Shown in pieces: positions 12,101 to 20,935 of a DNA stretch of 64,000 bases. Below the pieces are notes generated by a model. It did no database searches and was not told the DNA's origin. It was given only the letters and a program-made list of their open reading frames with translations. Position 1 is the stretch's first letter. Every line of letters starts with the position of its first letter. The stretch is from Mugil cephalus. Taxonomy: Eukaryota; Chordata; Actinopteri; Mugiliformes; Mugilidae. The position numbers were made by a program, and so were the translations under genes. The stretch lies in the NCBI RefSeq assembly GCF_022458985.1, contig NC_061774.1, positions 9,724,616 through 9,788,615 on the forward strand, given 5' to 3'.

Positions 12101-15100
12101 TCTATATTAATCTGACTTAATACTAAGTGTGCACCTTGTTGATTGTCTCCCTACAATCCTTGCTTCTAATTGTCAAAGCAAAACCAAAATTTATTTTTTT
12201 AGCAGCCAAAAATACAGTAAGAGACATTTCATGGTTGAAAGTGACAGTGTTTGCCTTAAGCCCCCGTCTGTTTACCTCAGTTAACATTGTGATGTCACAG
12301 TGACGTAGGCTATTCTATTCTATTCTGTTCTATTTTTTGATACCTTAGCTGACTCTGTGGTGCAACGTAGTTAACAGGGGTTATATAAGGCTTTATTGTA
12401 AATGTGGCTCTGTTCAGTTGTCACGAGTTTAGTGCCTGTGTCATGCACTTATTTTCAACACATTCAACATAAACACACCTTTTAATAGTGACTCTGTGGT
12501 GCAACGATGGAGTGTTTGACTCCAGATCAGAATGTAACATCTGAGTCACCAGAGGCCTCACTGTGTTTTACATTTACCCAGTAGTTGGCAGCATAAGTCG
12601 CCATTATCACTGATGAATGAACCAAATGGGAAATAATGCAGTTAAAATGCTCCGATTCCACTACTAAAGGCATGTTAAACGTCCTATAAATGTTGCGGGA
12701 AGAACCCACTTTTTTGCATGTACATAAATAAATTGTACTTCCCTCCTTCCATATTTAGGTTTTATTTATTTATTTTTTTTATCTCTTTTTCCATTGTAGG
12801 TACTTCCCCAGCACTAGAACAACCTCCAGTGACATGTACGTTGATGGCAATAATATCCCCCACCACCAGTGGTCAGCGTTTCCCAGCTATCTGACGACTG
12901 ATCCAGCTGACCGGGTCACCCAGACTCTGTGGCGCAACGGTAGCGCGTCTGACTCCAGATCAGAAGGTTGCGTGTTCAAATCACGTCAGGGTCACACCTT
13001 TACTTTCTTGCTTCATACATCTTTGTTCTACTGAACAAGACAAATATCAGTTAACGGTATCTGAGAACTGTTAACAAGCTAATCTACACCCACTAACACG
13101 ATCATATCAGATCTGTTTCTGAAAGAAAACAAATGGTTGAATACCTTGTTAGTTACATACATAGTCCCACATTATGTTATTTTAAAAAAGTGCTGTCAAA
13201 CGATTACATGTTTTAATCAAATTACATGTGGGGTACAGCAACTCCACATCGCAAGAGAGTTGGTAAACAATAATACACATGACGTGCAGTCAGTATTTCT
13301 CACTTCAGGTTTTTATGGACTCTGTGGCGCAACGGTAGCGCGTCTGACTCCAGATCAGAAGGTTGCGTGTTCAAATCACGTCAGGGTCAATTTATTTGCT
13401 ACCACACGGTGACTACTTAAAAAAAACCACCAGTTTATGGTTAGCAGAACCGAAAACATGACTTTGTTTTGAACTTCAAAACTAATTTATGGTTCGTGTG
13501 CATGGAACAAAAATAACCTTGTCATTTTGTGTATGCAAGATCACAAATTAAGCACCAAGGGTGGGACTGTCTGTCCCATAAGGCTGATGCTGCAAGTAAA
13601 GGGTTTCCTCATTCTCGTGGAGAGAAATTCCAGGAACACATGGCATGTAAATCCACTGTGAAGAATAATAATCACTGACATGTTCTTATTTGTGAGCTTT
13701 TTTTTTAATTTGCGTCTTTGCTATTTTACAGATCTCTTTACTCTCCCTCTGCCCAGTGCTTTTCAGAACATTTCCAGTCTGCTGTCGCCTCCTGGGGATT
13801 TCTAGTGAGGAATTGAGACCAAGAAGTGCCAAAATTAGACTAAATGAAAGCATGAAGCAGATGGTGAACGTCTTGTTTCCTGGCAATGGTGTTGGAGTGT
13901 TGTTACTGCCAGTTACACTCCAATATATTATTGACACACTTTTACACAGCTCCGTGTTGCGAAAGGCTAATCCACTGTATGAGAACTTATGATCAGCAAA
14001 ATGTCTGAGAAAGTTAGGTGACAAAAAGAAAAAAAAAATGTTTTTGATATGAATTTTTACACGTGGATAGATTTTCAAGAACAAAAGAAAGAATAGAAGA
14101 ATAGAGAAAAACTCACTGAGCATCCTGCAGATGCCCATCACGGTCTGGAAGACAGGGCTGGAGAAGCAGGCCCGGAGCCTCAGGGTAATGCCGTTGGGCA
14201 GACCCAGCCTCAGGGGCTTGTGTTGGGGCATGAAGAACAGCCGAGCGTCGGCGTGGATTCCATATTTCTCCAGAGTCCAGGTTGTGCGCAGCAGCCACTT
14301 CTGCTTCTGCTCCCACCACAGGGCATGGTCTGACCAATCACGCTTGATCTCTGCAAAGAGTAAAAAACATATGTGTCAATAAGAAATGAGGCATCCAGCA
14401 GCTGCAGGTACTAATGTGTGAAATCTGCTGTTGTTTTATACGCTCAGATTCAAATTTATAGCTTATTGTCCCCAGGGTCAAATTTGCTTTTACAGTCTGT
14501 ACGCGCCACAAACTATATTGTCTTGTTTTTTTCTTTGTTTGTTTGTTTTTTGTACGTGTATATGGAACTTTGATTGAGCTAAGCTAACATCACTTAGCTT
14601 AGTCGCTCTTTGACAATTAGCTCTTCATATTCATTAAAATTAACAATTTGCTTAATAGTGGGTTTTACTTAAACTGCTTGTGTAAACCCTATCAGAACCG
14701 TTCACATGGGTCAGAAGGAATGTGAATCATAGAGTGAGGCGCAGCGCTCAAAAACATTCTGCCCTCTGGTGACTCCGGAGGTGGCAGTAACGGATCAACC
14801 GCCACCAGTGGTCACTATGCCACATTCAGCTGACTCTGTGGCGCAACGGTAGCGCGTCTGACTCCAGATCAGAAGGTTGCGTGTTCAAATCACGTCAGGG
14901 TCAATTTCTTTATGAGAAACGTTGAAGTTGTGTGGCATGTCTGACGGTGGATCAGAAGGTTGCATGTTCATAAGCTTTAGTTGTACTGGATGTGACTGAA
15001 CAGGAGGATTTAGACTCACAGCAATGAACAGCATCCGCTCTTTGACTTGAACGTAACATCCTGACACCACTGAGCTGAACACACTGAGGTTTCTCACGGC

Positions 15101-16067
15101 TAAATAAACAAACTGGCCCTGACGTGAGTTCACAGGTTCTGTAAAAAGCACTGGTCTCAGCAATGATTTGAAAGTCTACACAATTCTGGCATTTACAATT
15201 ACTGTTGAATAATTCCACAGTGCAACATTATGTATGCGACCAATATGGAGCTTGCAAATGGTTTCCTATGTCATTACCGCAGTGTATAGATAATCTGGTT
15301 TATTAGTTCCCCTTGGTGAGTATAAGAGGATTGAAAACATTGAAGTTTTTCAGAGTCTGACAGGTTCAGGTTTTACCAATGCAGAGTTTTTAAGAACTAC
15401 ACATAAAATAACCAATAAATTGACCCTGACGTGATTTGAACACGCAACCTTCTGATCTGGAGTCAGACGCGCTACCGTTGCGCCACAGAGTCAGCTGAAT
15501 ACGGGATAGTGACCACTGGTGGCGGCTGATTCGTTCCTGCCACCTCCAGAGTCACCAGAGGGAAGATCTGAACCAACAACTTCATGACATCAGCTAATCT
15601 GGAGACACTGACCAATGGAGGCGGTGAATAATGGCTAGAGAACAGACACACCTTTGTGTTTAATTCAGCCCAGTTTAACAGCACCGGAAACTACACCCTC
15701 CGAAGTAATCATTCAGTTGAATTAACACCTTTCTGATGATAAACTGAACTATATAAAGCTTCAAGAAGCTAAGATTTAGAGCGGGACCGTTCTATCATTC
15801 ACTTGTGTATTATATTATATTATATTATATTATATTATATTATATTATATTATATTATATTATATTATATTATATGTGATACTGTTTCGGTGTGGGCAGT
15901 GTGGCTGGGACATAACCAGAAGAAAACAGACAGAGTGACCCACGTGTCTTTTCCACCAGCTTGAGGATAACTCCCCCGACGTGGAGTTCAGAGGCCACGC
16001 TCAGGGTGACAGGTGGGGCATCTGGCCCCAGGTCCTCCACGGTGACAGACAGGTCCCACGCCGCCAT
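6173..16067 (-). CDS. fermt3: Fermitin family homolog 3 (kindlin-3), 14 coding exons
   Basis: Kindlin-3 binds integrin beta tails with talin and activates integrins in blood cells. Coding exons in transcript order: 15944-16067, 14117-14350, 10854-10970, 10229-10397, 9383-9485, 9158-9265, 8898-9032, 8659-8705, 8432-8556, 8179-8285, 7838-8059, 7402-7526, 6487-6628 and 6173-6352. All joints are GT..AG with matching phases, giving 1938 nt or 645 residues. F0 ends near residue 100. F1 carries the lysine-rich loop [11 protein letters not shown]2 is split by a PH domain (about 346-455, [10 protein letters not shown] onward). F3 holds [12 protein letters not shown] with Gln577-Trp578, the integrin-binding QW pair. 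The C-terminus is LTGGHEAL. The last exons match kindlin-3 better than kindlin-1 or -2. The donor at 8892-8897 (GTCAGA) is weak. The N-terminus is about 12-15 residues shorter than mammalian kindlin-3. The ATG sits one base after a good acceptor (16069-16071), so an upstream exon exists and might add residues. Introns contain tRNA genes and transposon relics. Confidence 0.95.
6886..7237 (-). mobile_element. Decayed, deleted Tc1-like element in a fermt3 intron
   Basis: The left end reads CACAATCAGGCATAACATT and the right end (complement) CACCGATCGAGG; TA flanks both (6884-6885, 7238-7239). The stretch 7055-7190, read on the complement, resembles the part of a fish Tc1-like transposase gene containing TTCTGCTGGGAAAC and TGTGGATGTTACTTAG. 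Only about 350 bases remain and frames are broken. A second copy of the same family, with the same GTGTCAGGCTGCATC junction, is at 39153-40149. Confidence 0.65.
11254..12040 (+). pseudogene. Decayed mobile-element-type ORF (SWIM/YqaJ-linked family) with internal duplication
   Basis: Bases 11254-11484 encode a stretch ending [27 protein letters not shown]. About 270 bases on, at 11752-11830, the frame [19 protein letters not shown] appears. In the multicopy fish and invertebrate proteins I recall (with SWIM zinc finger and YqaJ nuclease domains), a K-L-T-H-G-T block is followed by E-x-L-K-A-Y-x-S-L and G-H-V-Q in this order. Stops and gaps break the frame. Two related blocks, near 11485-11660 and 11878-12040, share AAGCCTCTCC, ACAAGAAGTAAG and AATAATGATTAACTT, which shows an internal tandem duplication. 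All of it lies in a fermt3 intron. Family assignment is from memory and tentative. Confidence 0.45.
12351..12372 (+). pseudogene. 5' fragment of a tRNA-Trp gene
   Basis: GACTCTGTGGTGCAACG matches the acceptor and D-arm start of the tRNA-Trp genes nearby with one change, then diverges. Confidence 0.5.
12490..12548 (+). pseudogene. tRNA-Trp pseudogene lacking the T arm
   Basis: This copy keeps the acceptor 5' strand, most of the D arm and an intact anticodon arm with CCA (TTTGACTCCAGATCAGA). The variable loop then runs into CTGAGTCA, an acceptor-like 3' end. The T arm, which carries the internal B-box promoter, is missing, so it should be dead. Confidence 0.65.
12923..12994 (+). tRNA. tRNA-Trp-CCA: tRNA-Trp (anticodon CCA), copy 1
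   Basis: This 72-base cloverleaf delivers tryptophan. The acceptor GACTCTG pairs with CAGGGTC (one G-T pair). The D stem is GCGC/GCGC. The anticodon stem TCTGA/TCAGA encloses CTCCAGA with CCA, and the T stem GCGTG pairs with CACGT around TTCAAAT. A-box (TGGCGCAACGG) and B-box (GTTCAAATC) sequences are present. It lies in the fermt3 intron between exons 14117-14350 and 10854-10970, antisense to fermt3. No run of four T follows within about 50 bases. Confidence 0.93.
13318..13389 (+). tRNA. tRNA-Trp-CCA: tRNA-Trp (anticodon CCA), copy 2
   Basis: It is identical over all 72 bases to the copy at 12923 and lies in the same fermt3 intron and orientation. The 5' flank differs from the other copies. 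Downstream sequence is ATTTATTTGC, and the first TTTT comes about 80 bases later. Confidence 0.93.
14832..14903 (+). tRNA. tRNA-Trp-CCA: tRNA-Trp (anticodon CCA), copy 3
   Basis: It is identical over 72 bases to the other copies. It sits in the first fermt3 coding intron (between 14350 and 15944), antisense to fermt3. Its 71-base 5' flank (14761-14831) matches, in inverted orientation, the flank of the copy at 15421-15492. It is followed by ATTTCTTTATG, with no TTTT nearby. Confidence 0.93.
14939..14970 (+). pseudogene. 3' fragment of a tRNA-Trp gene
   Basis: GTCTGAC, then GGATCAGAAGGTTGC and TGTTCA, resembles the anticodon-arm to T-arm part of the neighbouring tRNA-Trp. The anticodon loop is altered and the 3' end is lost. 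Confidence 0.5.
15421..15492 (-). tRNA. tRNA-Trp-CCA: tRNA-Trp (anticodon CCA), copy 4, inverted
   Basis: On the complement this is the same 72-base tRNA-Trp as the three plus-strand copies. It runs in the direction of fermt3 transcription within its first coding intron. It is the only copy with an early T-run: on the complement TTTT occurs about 13 bases after the gene, which suits RNA polymerase III termination. The 5' flank (15493-15563) is 63/71 identical to that of copy 3. Confidence 0.94.
15808..15875. repeat. Pentanucleotide microsatellite (TATAT)n
   Basis: About 13 units of TATAT/ATTAT in the first coding intron of fermt3, about 70 bases from exon 15944-16067. Confidence 0.95.
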
Positions 16068-16819
16068 ACTGGGAAAAAGACAGAAGGGGAGAGTGAGGGA
16101 GAAATGCAGGAGACAGGTCTGACAGAGAAGGGACGACAAGAAAGCAGGAAAGAAACATGGAGAGAAACAGTGAAAGTGTTAGTTACAAACTCTGAAATGT
16201 GCGGAAAAAAATATTCATGTGACAAAAATAAACAGACCTGAAGGAGATGAACAAAATTGAAAGATGATGACTTAGTTGAGATTACTCATTCATTTGTTTA
16301 CCTAACAACGTGCAAACACAAGCTCCTCAGGTCTGTGTGTTCAATTGTGTCATGGGGAGTGTTTTGGTGATTATTATTTTATATAACAAGTGAGCAATTA
16401 CCTTGATACATTAATAAATAGTTAATGTGCTTAAAAAAATATATTTAAAACTCTCAGAAACAAGATCCAGACCAACATTGCAACAGAAAATATGGTAATT
16501 GCACTGCTAATACATATTCATGTTTTCTATATTAATTTCACATGAGTGCATTAAGATGCTGAACCAATGCATTTATAATTCATTTTCACGAAGGATAAAG
16601 CTGCTGTGAAACGTAGAATTAGTGTAACTGATAAAAACTCACTTGATTTTTAATATGAGACCAAATTTTACAGCTTCAGTTTCTCAGGACTCACATTAAA
16701 TGTGGCAAAGAGATGATACGTGACCTCACACTCACATTTCAGTCAACCGAGAGAAAAAAACTAACTTTAACACAAGAATTGATATCACATGATAGTGAGG
16801 AATACCAACACACGCACGC

Positions 16820-16872
<53 letters not shown>

Positions 16873-18546
16873 GCCACATCCAGTTTGATGAGAACTTCCT
16901 GTTTCTGACTTGAACTATCACCATGGACGCACACTTCCGCTTTCTGACCCGCCCAAGGCAAGAAGTTCATCCATTGTTAATACAATCCCATCTTTAATGT
17001 GATAATGTAATACAATGTAACACTAAAGATATTACGTGTTAGGATTAAAGTGTGGGTTTGTCTCATATATGTGTGTGTTTGAAAACTAACACAGACGGTG
17101 GCATGACAGTGCATAGATGACATCCTGACGCCTCTGTAGTTCCTAAAGAGGCGGAAAGTCTTTTAATCCACGTGTTTCTAAGTATAAATTCTAATATATG
17201 ACCAGTTCATATTTTAACATTGTATTTATGTAGTGACGTGCCCTTATAAATGACCCCAGAGCTATATTCTTAATAGAGAAGTGTCGTAAGTGTACGTGCA
17301 CTGCCGTTACTTTCTCTCTGTCCGCTGCTTTCAATCTCACTATCATACCTACAGACACACAAACTTTAAAAGACAGTACCGTTGGTCTCCTCTGTCCAAG
17401 GCTTTGAGAAGTGGTAATTGGGGTACCCCAGTGTCGCTGTCAGATCTTTTGAAGAAGTTTCCCAGGTATTGGGTGAGAAAGCGCAGCAGTTTTGTCTCTC
17501 TTGGGTTGGGCGGGTTGTGGTCTGTGGAGCAGTGTCTGCGCTGCTTGTGTCACTTGTATCAAAAATGGCTTGTTCCTTTTTTTTTTTTTTTTTTGTCAGT
17601 TTCCGCCAGGCGGAAATGTGAAAAGGCCTCAAGCTTTGACTGACAGGCTGAGTGAGCTATACATATTAGGCAATGTATGTGTGTGTGCGTGGAGAACATC
17701 TCAAAGACAGTATCAGTTAAATGGGTAAAAAAACACACATTAATACTCTCTGTTTTTAGGAAAGTTTGAATTCGCATGCAGAAATGGACATATTTTGTGT
17801 GTTGCAAAATCTGCCATGAGTTATTTTAAGGTGTGGATTGTGAGCCACAAGTCACAAAATAAGAAAAAAAAGATGTGTTAGTTCTATGATATACTATTAA
17901 CAAAAATAAGGATAATAGAAAACAAAACACCATAATCTACTGTCTTCCTGGTTTGACCTGTGAAATTGTGAAAATGAATTCTATCTTTAGGTAATAAAAT
18001 GTATCGTGAGACCTAATCTTCCTTGAACCACAACTGTGTTTATTATTTTGGCTTTCAGATGTACTGTAAAAATGGTCAGAGAGAGACCACATGCATTTTT
18101 GGGACTACGGAATGATGTTCCCTTAATGGCACTCATCATTTAATACTCATAATTACGACAGTCGTGAAGGAGGCGTAAACTAGCGGTCGTTGGTTCCGGC
18201 TCTGCCATGTCACCCGAGTCAGGGTGTGGAGTCACTGTACAATTGAAAAATAAAACCACGCTGGCCTAGTTGTAGCAGATTGCATTCACTAGCAGCACTA
18301 ATACGTATATAATACCGGCACTGGGCACAGCATTTATGATTTAGCTTATACAATGATATTTTAGTCATTTAGAGACATTCGGCATTCACCCCTTGTAAAT
18401 GGTACATTCCTCGCGTTAACTTCCAAAACAAAAATGGCACATGGGAAGTGAGCGTCCGCATGAAAAGCGAAACCTAACGACGGTGTGGCTTGTTTCAGAT
18501 CTCTGCGAAGTTGCAGAACCACTACCCCCCTCGTTGTCAGTCGAGA
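16068..18546. promoter_or_regulatory. Head-to-head upstream region of fermt3 and macrod1
   Basis: fermt3 reads left and macrod1 right from this 2.5 kb interval. An acceptor at 16069-16071 (complement) shows that a non-coding fermt3 exon lies somewhere upstream; I could not place it. The last 150 bases before the macrod1 ATG are CpG-rich and include AAAAATGGC at 18430-18438, a YY1-like site. Other content is a (CA)n tract, a long T-run near 17578-17594 and AT-rich sequence. No coding content was recognised, and STIP1, which lies here in mammals, is absent. Confidence 0.5.
16807..16868. repeat. (CA)n microsatellite
   Basis: A CA dinucleotide run of about 60 bases with two CG interruptions near its start, upstream of the fermt3 start codon. 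Confidence 0.95.
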
Positions 18547-20935
18547 ATGGCGCTGCCAATGTCAGCTTGGGTTTCGCTCATCGGAACCGTGCCGTGCACC
18601 ACCGGCCGACTGTCCCGTGTCCGAGCTGCTGACTTCCAGACAGCCGGTGTCAAGTTCAAACACATTTTAACTCCTCAGAGCCGCCAGCTGGGACCAAAGC
18701 CAGCGACAAGTCCTGTCCGCGGCCATATTAATGCTGCCCTCCGAGCCGACAAGTTCTCAACTACAACGACACTTTGGAAATCCGGCCACGGCAGCGCCTC
18801 CTTCTTACCCCAGGGAGGGAGAGGCTGGCTGGGCAAGTTCGCCCTCGGGGCCACCCTCGGAGTGACCGCGGCCGCGCTGGTCCAGTCTCTCCACACCGGA
18901 ACTTTCACCGCCATGGCCCTCAAAGTTAACCTGAACTCCGCCGACGGAGACTGGAAGGAGGCCAAAGGTGAGAATGCTTGGCCAAAACCAGGAGAGATCT
19001 GCGCTTTCTTTGAAACCTGCTGGAGGTTTCTTAGACAACAAACTGAAGAGCAACATGTGTGGTGTCACATGACCTCAACACCTGTCCAGCTGTCAGTCTC
19101 TATAAATACAGATATATTCTCAAGACCTCTCAAACTGAAAGCGTTACAGCTAAATATAAGAATGACAAATATAACATTTATTTTGTGTTCTGTAACACGT
19201 AAATAGAGTTGCTGTACTTTACTATAAATGGTGTAAAAACAACACCATGGAAGTCACTTTTAGATTTTTATGAGCAGCTTACATTTTGGAGGCTAGACGA
19301 CCATTTTAATTATCAAGTAATTGCTTAGTTGATCTTTAAAATGTCAAGCCTAGTGGCTAATTAGAAATCATTATCAACAGTATTAATGCTGCAGCCCTAA
19401 AGTCATTTCTGTTGAGATGCTCACATATTACTGCTGTGTTCATTAAAAAAAAGCACAAATTAGTGAATTTAAACATTACCATCCATGCTGAAGTCTAGCT
19501 GAGTATACGGTTGCAAAACTTTTGTTATAAAAGTGCTGTAACCGCTGACCATTTACATTTAAGCCACCTGATGTGACCTATTTTGATCTGTTCATTAATC
19601 TTTTCTTCGATTAAGTATGAGTCTCTTGTTCCTTAACGAATAAATATTGAACAAAAAGTTTCTTTAATGTGTAGCTAACAACTTCTCTCTTCCTCCAACT
19701 TCTTCCCGTAGACTTCTTGCTCTCTCTGTCTGTGAAGGACAGGCGTCAGTACTACAGGACTTCTAACTCTGTGCCTCTGGATGACATCCCAGTGTGGACC
19801 CCCACTGCAGGTCAGACACCCAACATCAGTCACGTCACTGTCCAATTTGTTCAGTCTTCTGTGGCAGTGGCCCTTTTTCCTTTGTTTGACACAGGGCTGG
19901 GAGGAAACAACAATATTTGGGCTTTTTACATATATTAAAGTGTTGCATACTAGTTTAAAATGTTTTCTTTGTCCATTTATGGTAATTATGTCAATTTAGT
20001 CAACCTCTTATACTGGGGACAACAGCTGTGCAGAACGTTACATCAGTGAGAGAGACCACATGGAAATGACAAAAGTAAACAAAGAATACAATCCAACTTT
20101 ATCTATAAAGCACTTTAAAAACATCAAAGTGCTGAACAGAAGTAAGTAAAAAAGACAAGAGCGTATTAAAATAAAATAAAGGGAACATCTTACAAGGTGC
20201 CAAAGGCCAAGGAGAAGAGATGGTTTTGAAGAAGTGACCCTTGAAAACAGACAGAGAAAAAGGTCTGTCCGAGGTGTAGAGGCAAATTATTCCACAATTG
20301 TGGAAGGCTTTTTTTGTTTTCTTAACCTTCATGTTTACAGATGTTTCGCCGCATCATGATCTAGAACAAATACACTTAGAAGCAAGTCATTGGCATGGCG
20401 ACGGCCACCGTTGTTGCCACCAAGTGCACCTTTTTTTTGACCCAGACACAGGTGACATGAGGTGATCAGTCAGCCTTTGTTGCTGCTAGTTATTTAGTTT
20501 GGTTTGTCTTTACCTTAGTGAATGTATATCCTGGTTTTGTACCAGAATCTATAAAGCAGAACAGACTCTTCTCAGGGGGAAAATCTTTTCTTGGTGGATC
20601 TGAATAGACTAAAAAAGAAATGCACAATAATGTTGCTACTATCACAGCTTTTTTTGAATTACTGTTTAGCTTCATTTGTTCATCCTGACTAGTTCCCCCT
20701 TGCATGATTATTGAAATTAAAATTCACTGTGGTAATAATTCAACGTTAAATAATTACTGACAGAGATTACTTGGTGAATAAAATTGGCCCTGAGATTGAA
20801 TGCACTGTGTCTGTGCTTCATCATCAGATGCTTCTAAATCGGGTGCCTACGAGAGGAATGAGAAGTTGGACCAGAAGATTTCCCTCTATAGTGGCGACAT
20901 CACCAAGCTTGAGATAGATGCCATTGTCAATGCAG
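18547..20935 (+). CDS. macrod1: MACROD1, mitochondrial macro-domain ADP-ribose hydrolase, exons 1-3 (partial)
   Basis: MacroD1 removes ADP-ribose from acidic residues and deacetylates O-acetyl-ADP-ribose; vertebrate forms go to mitochondria. Visible coding exons are 18547-18967, 19712-19810 and 20828-20935, with GT..AG joints and matching phases (209 residues seen). The N-terminus is long, Arg/Lys-rich and almost free of acidic residues, as expected for a mitochondrial presequence. Next comes MALKVNLNS..DWKEAKDFLLSLS, the conserved lead-in to the macro domain, and then QKISLYSGDITKLEIDAIVNA, the first strand and the start of the ADP-ribose-binding NAAN loop. The third exon breaks at NA|(A), so the GGGG(V)D loop and the rest of the domain are on exons beyond base 64000. 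The internal Met of MALKVN could be a second start giving a cytosolic form. The frame is open for 19 codons upstream without an ATG, so 18547 is the first available start. Confidence 0.93.
20095..20335. repeat. Interspersed repeat fragment (fish LINE/SINE-associated type)
   Basis: The sequence ACTTTATCTATAAAGCACTT, AAAGTGCTGAACAGAAG and GAGGCAAATTATTCCACAAT follows a pattern that I recall as very common in teleost genomes. It lies in macrod1 intron 2. The exact family was not determined. Confidence 0.45.

Larger units (their letters stand above)
14761..15563. repeat. Inverted duplication carrying tRNA-Trp copies 3 and 4
   Basis: The arm 14761-14903 (5' flank plus tRNA) matches the complement of 15421-15563. 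By hand alignment the 71-base flanks share 63 positions, with CCCTCTGGTGACT and CCGCCACCAGTGGTCACTAT in common. The tRNA parts are identical. The 517 bases between are unrelated. Confidence 0.85.

Noticed and set aside
13686..14231. 181-codon frame on the minus strand
   Set aside because: It begins within true fermt3 coding exon 14117-14350 but reads past a consensus donor into the intron, where it becomes low complexity.
18490..18546. Upstream extension of the macrod1 frame
   Set aside because: Open but without an ATG. The first ATG at 18547 fits a mitochondrial presequence.
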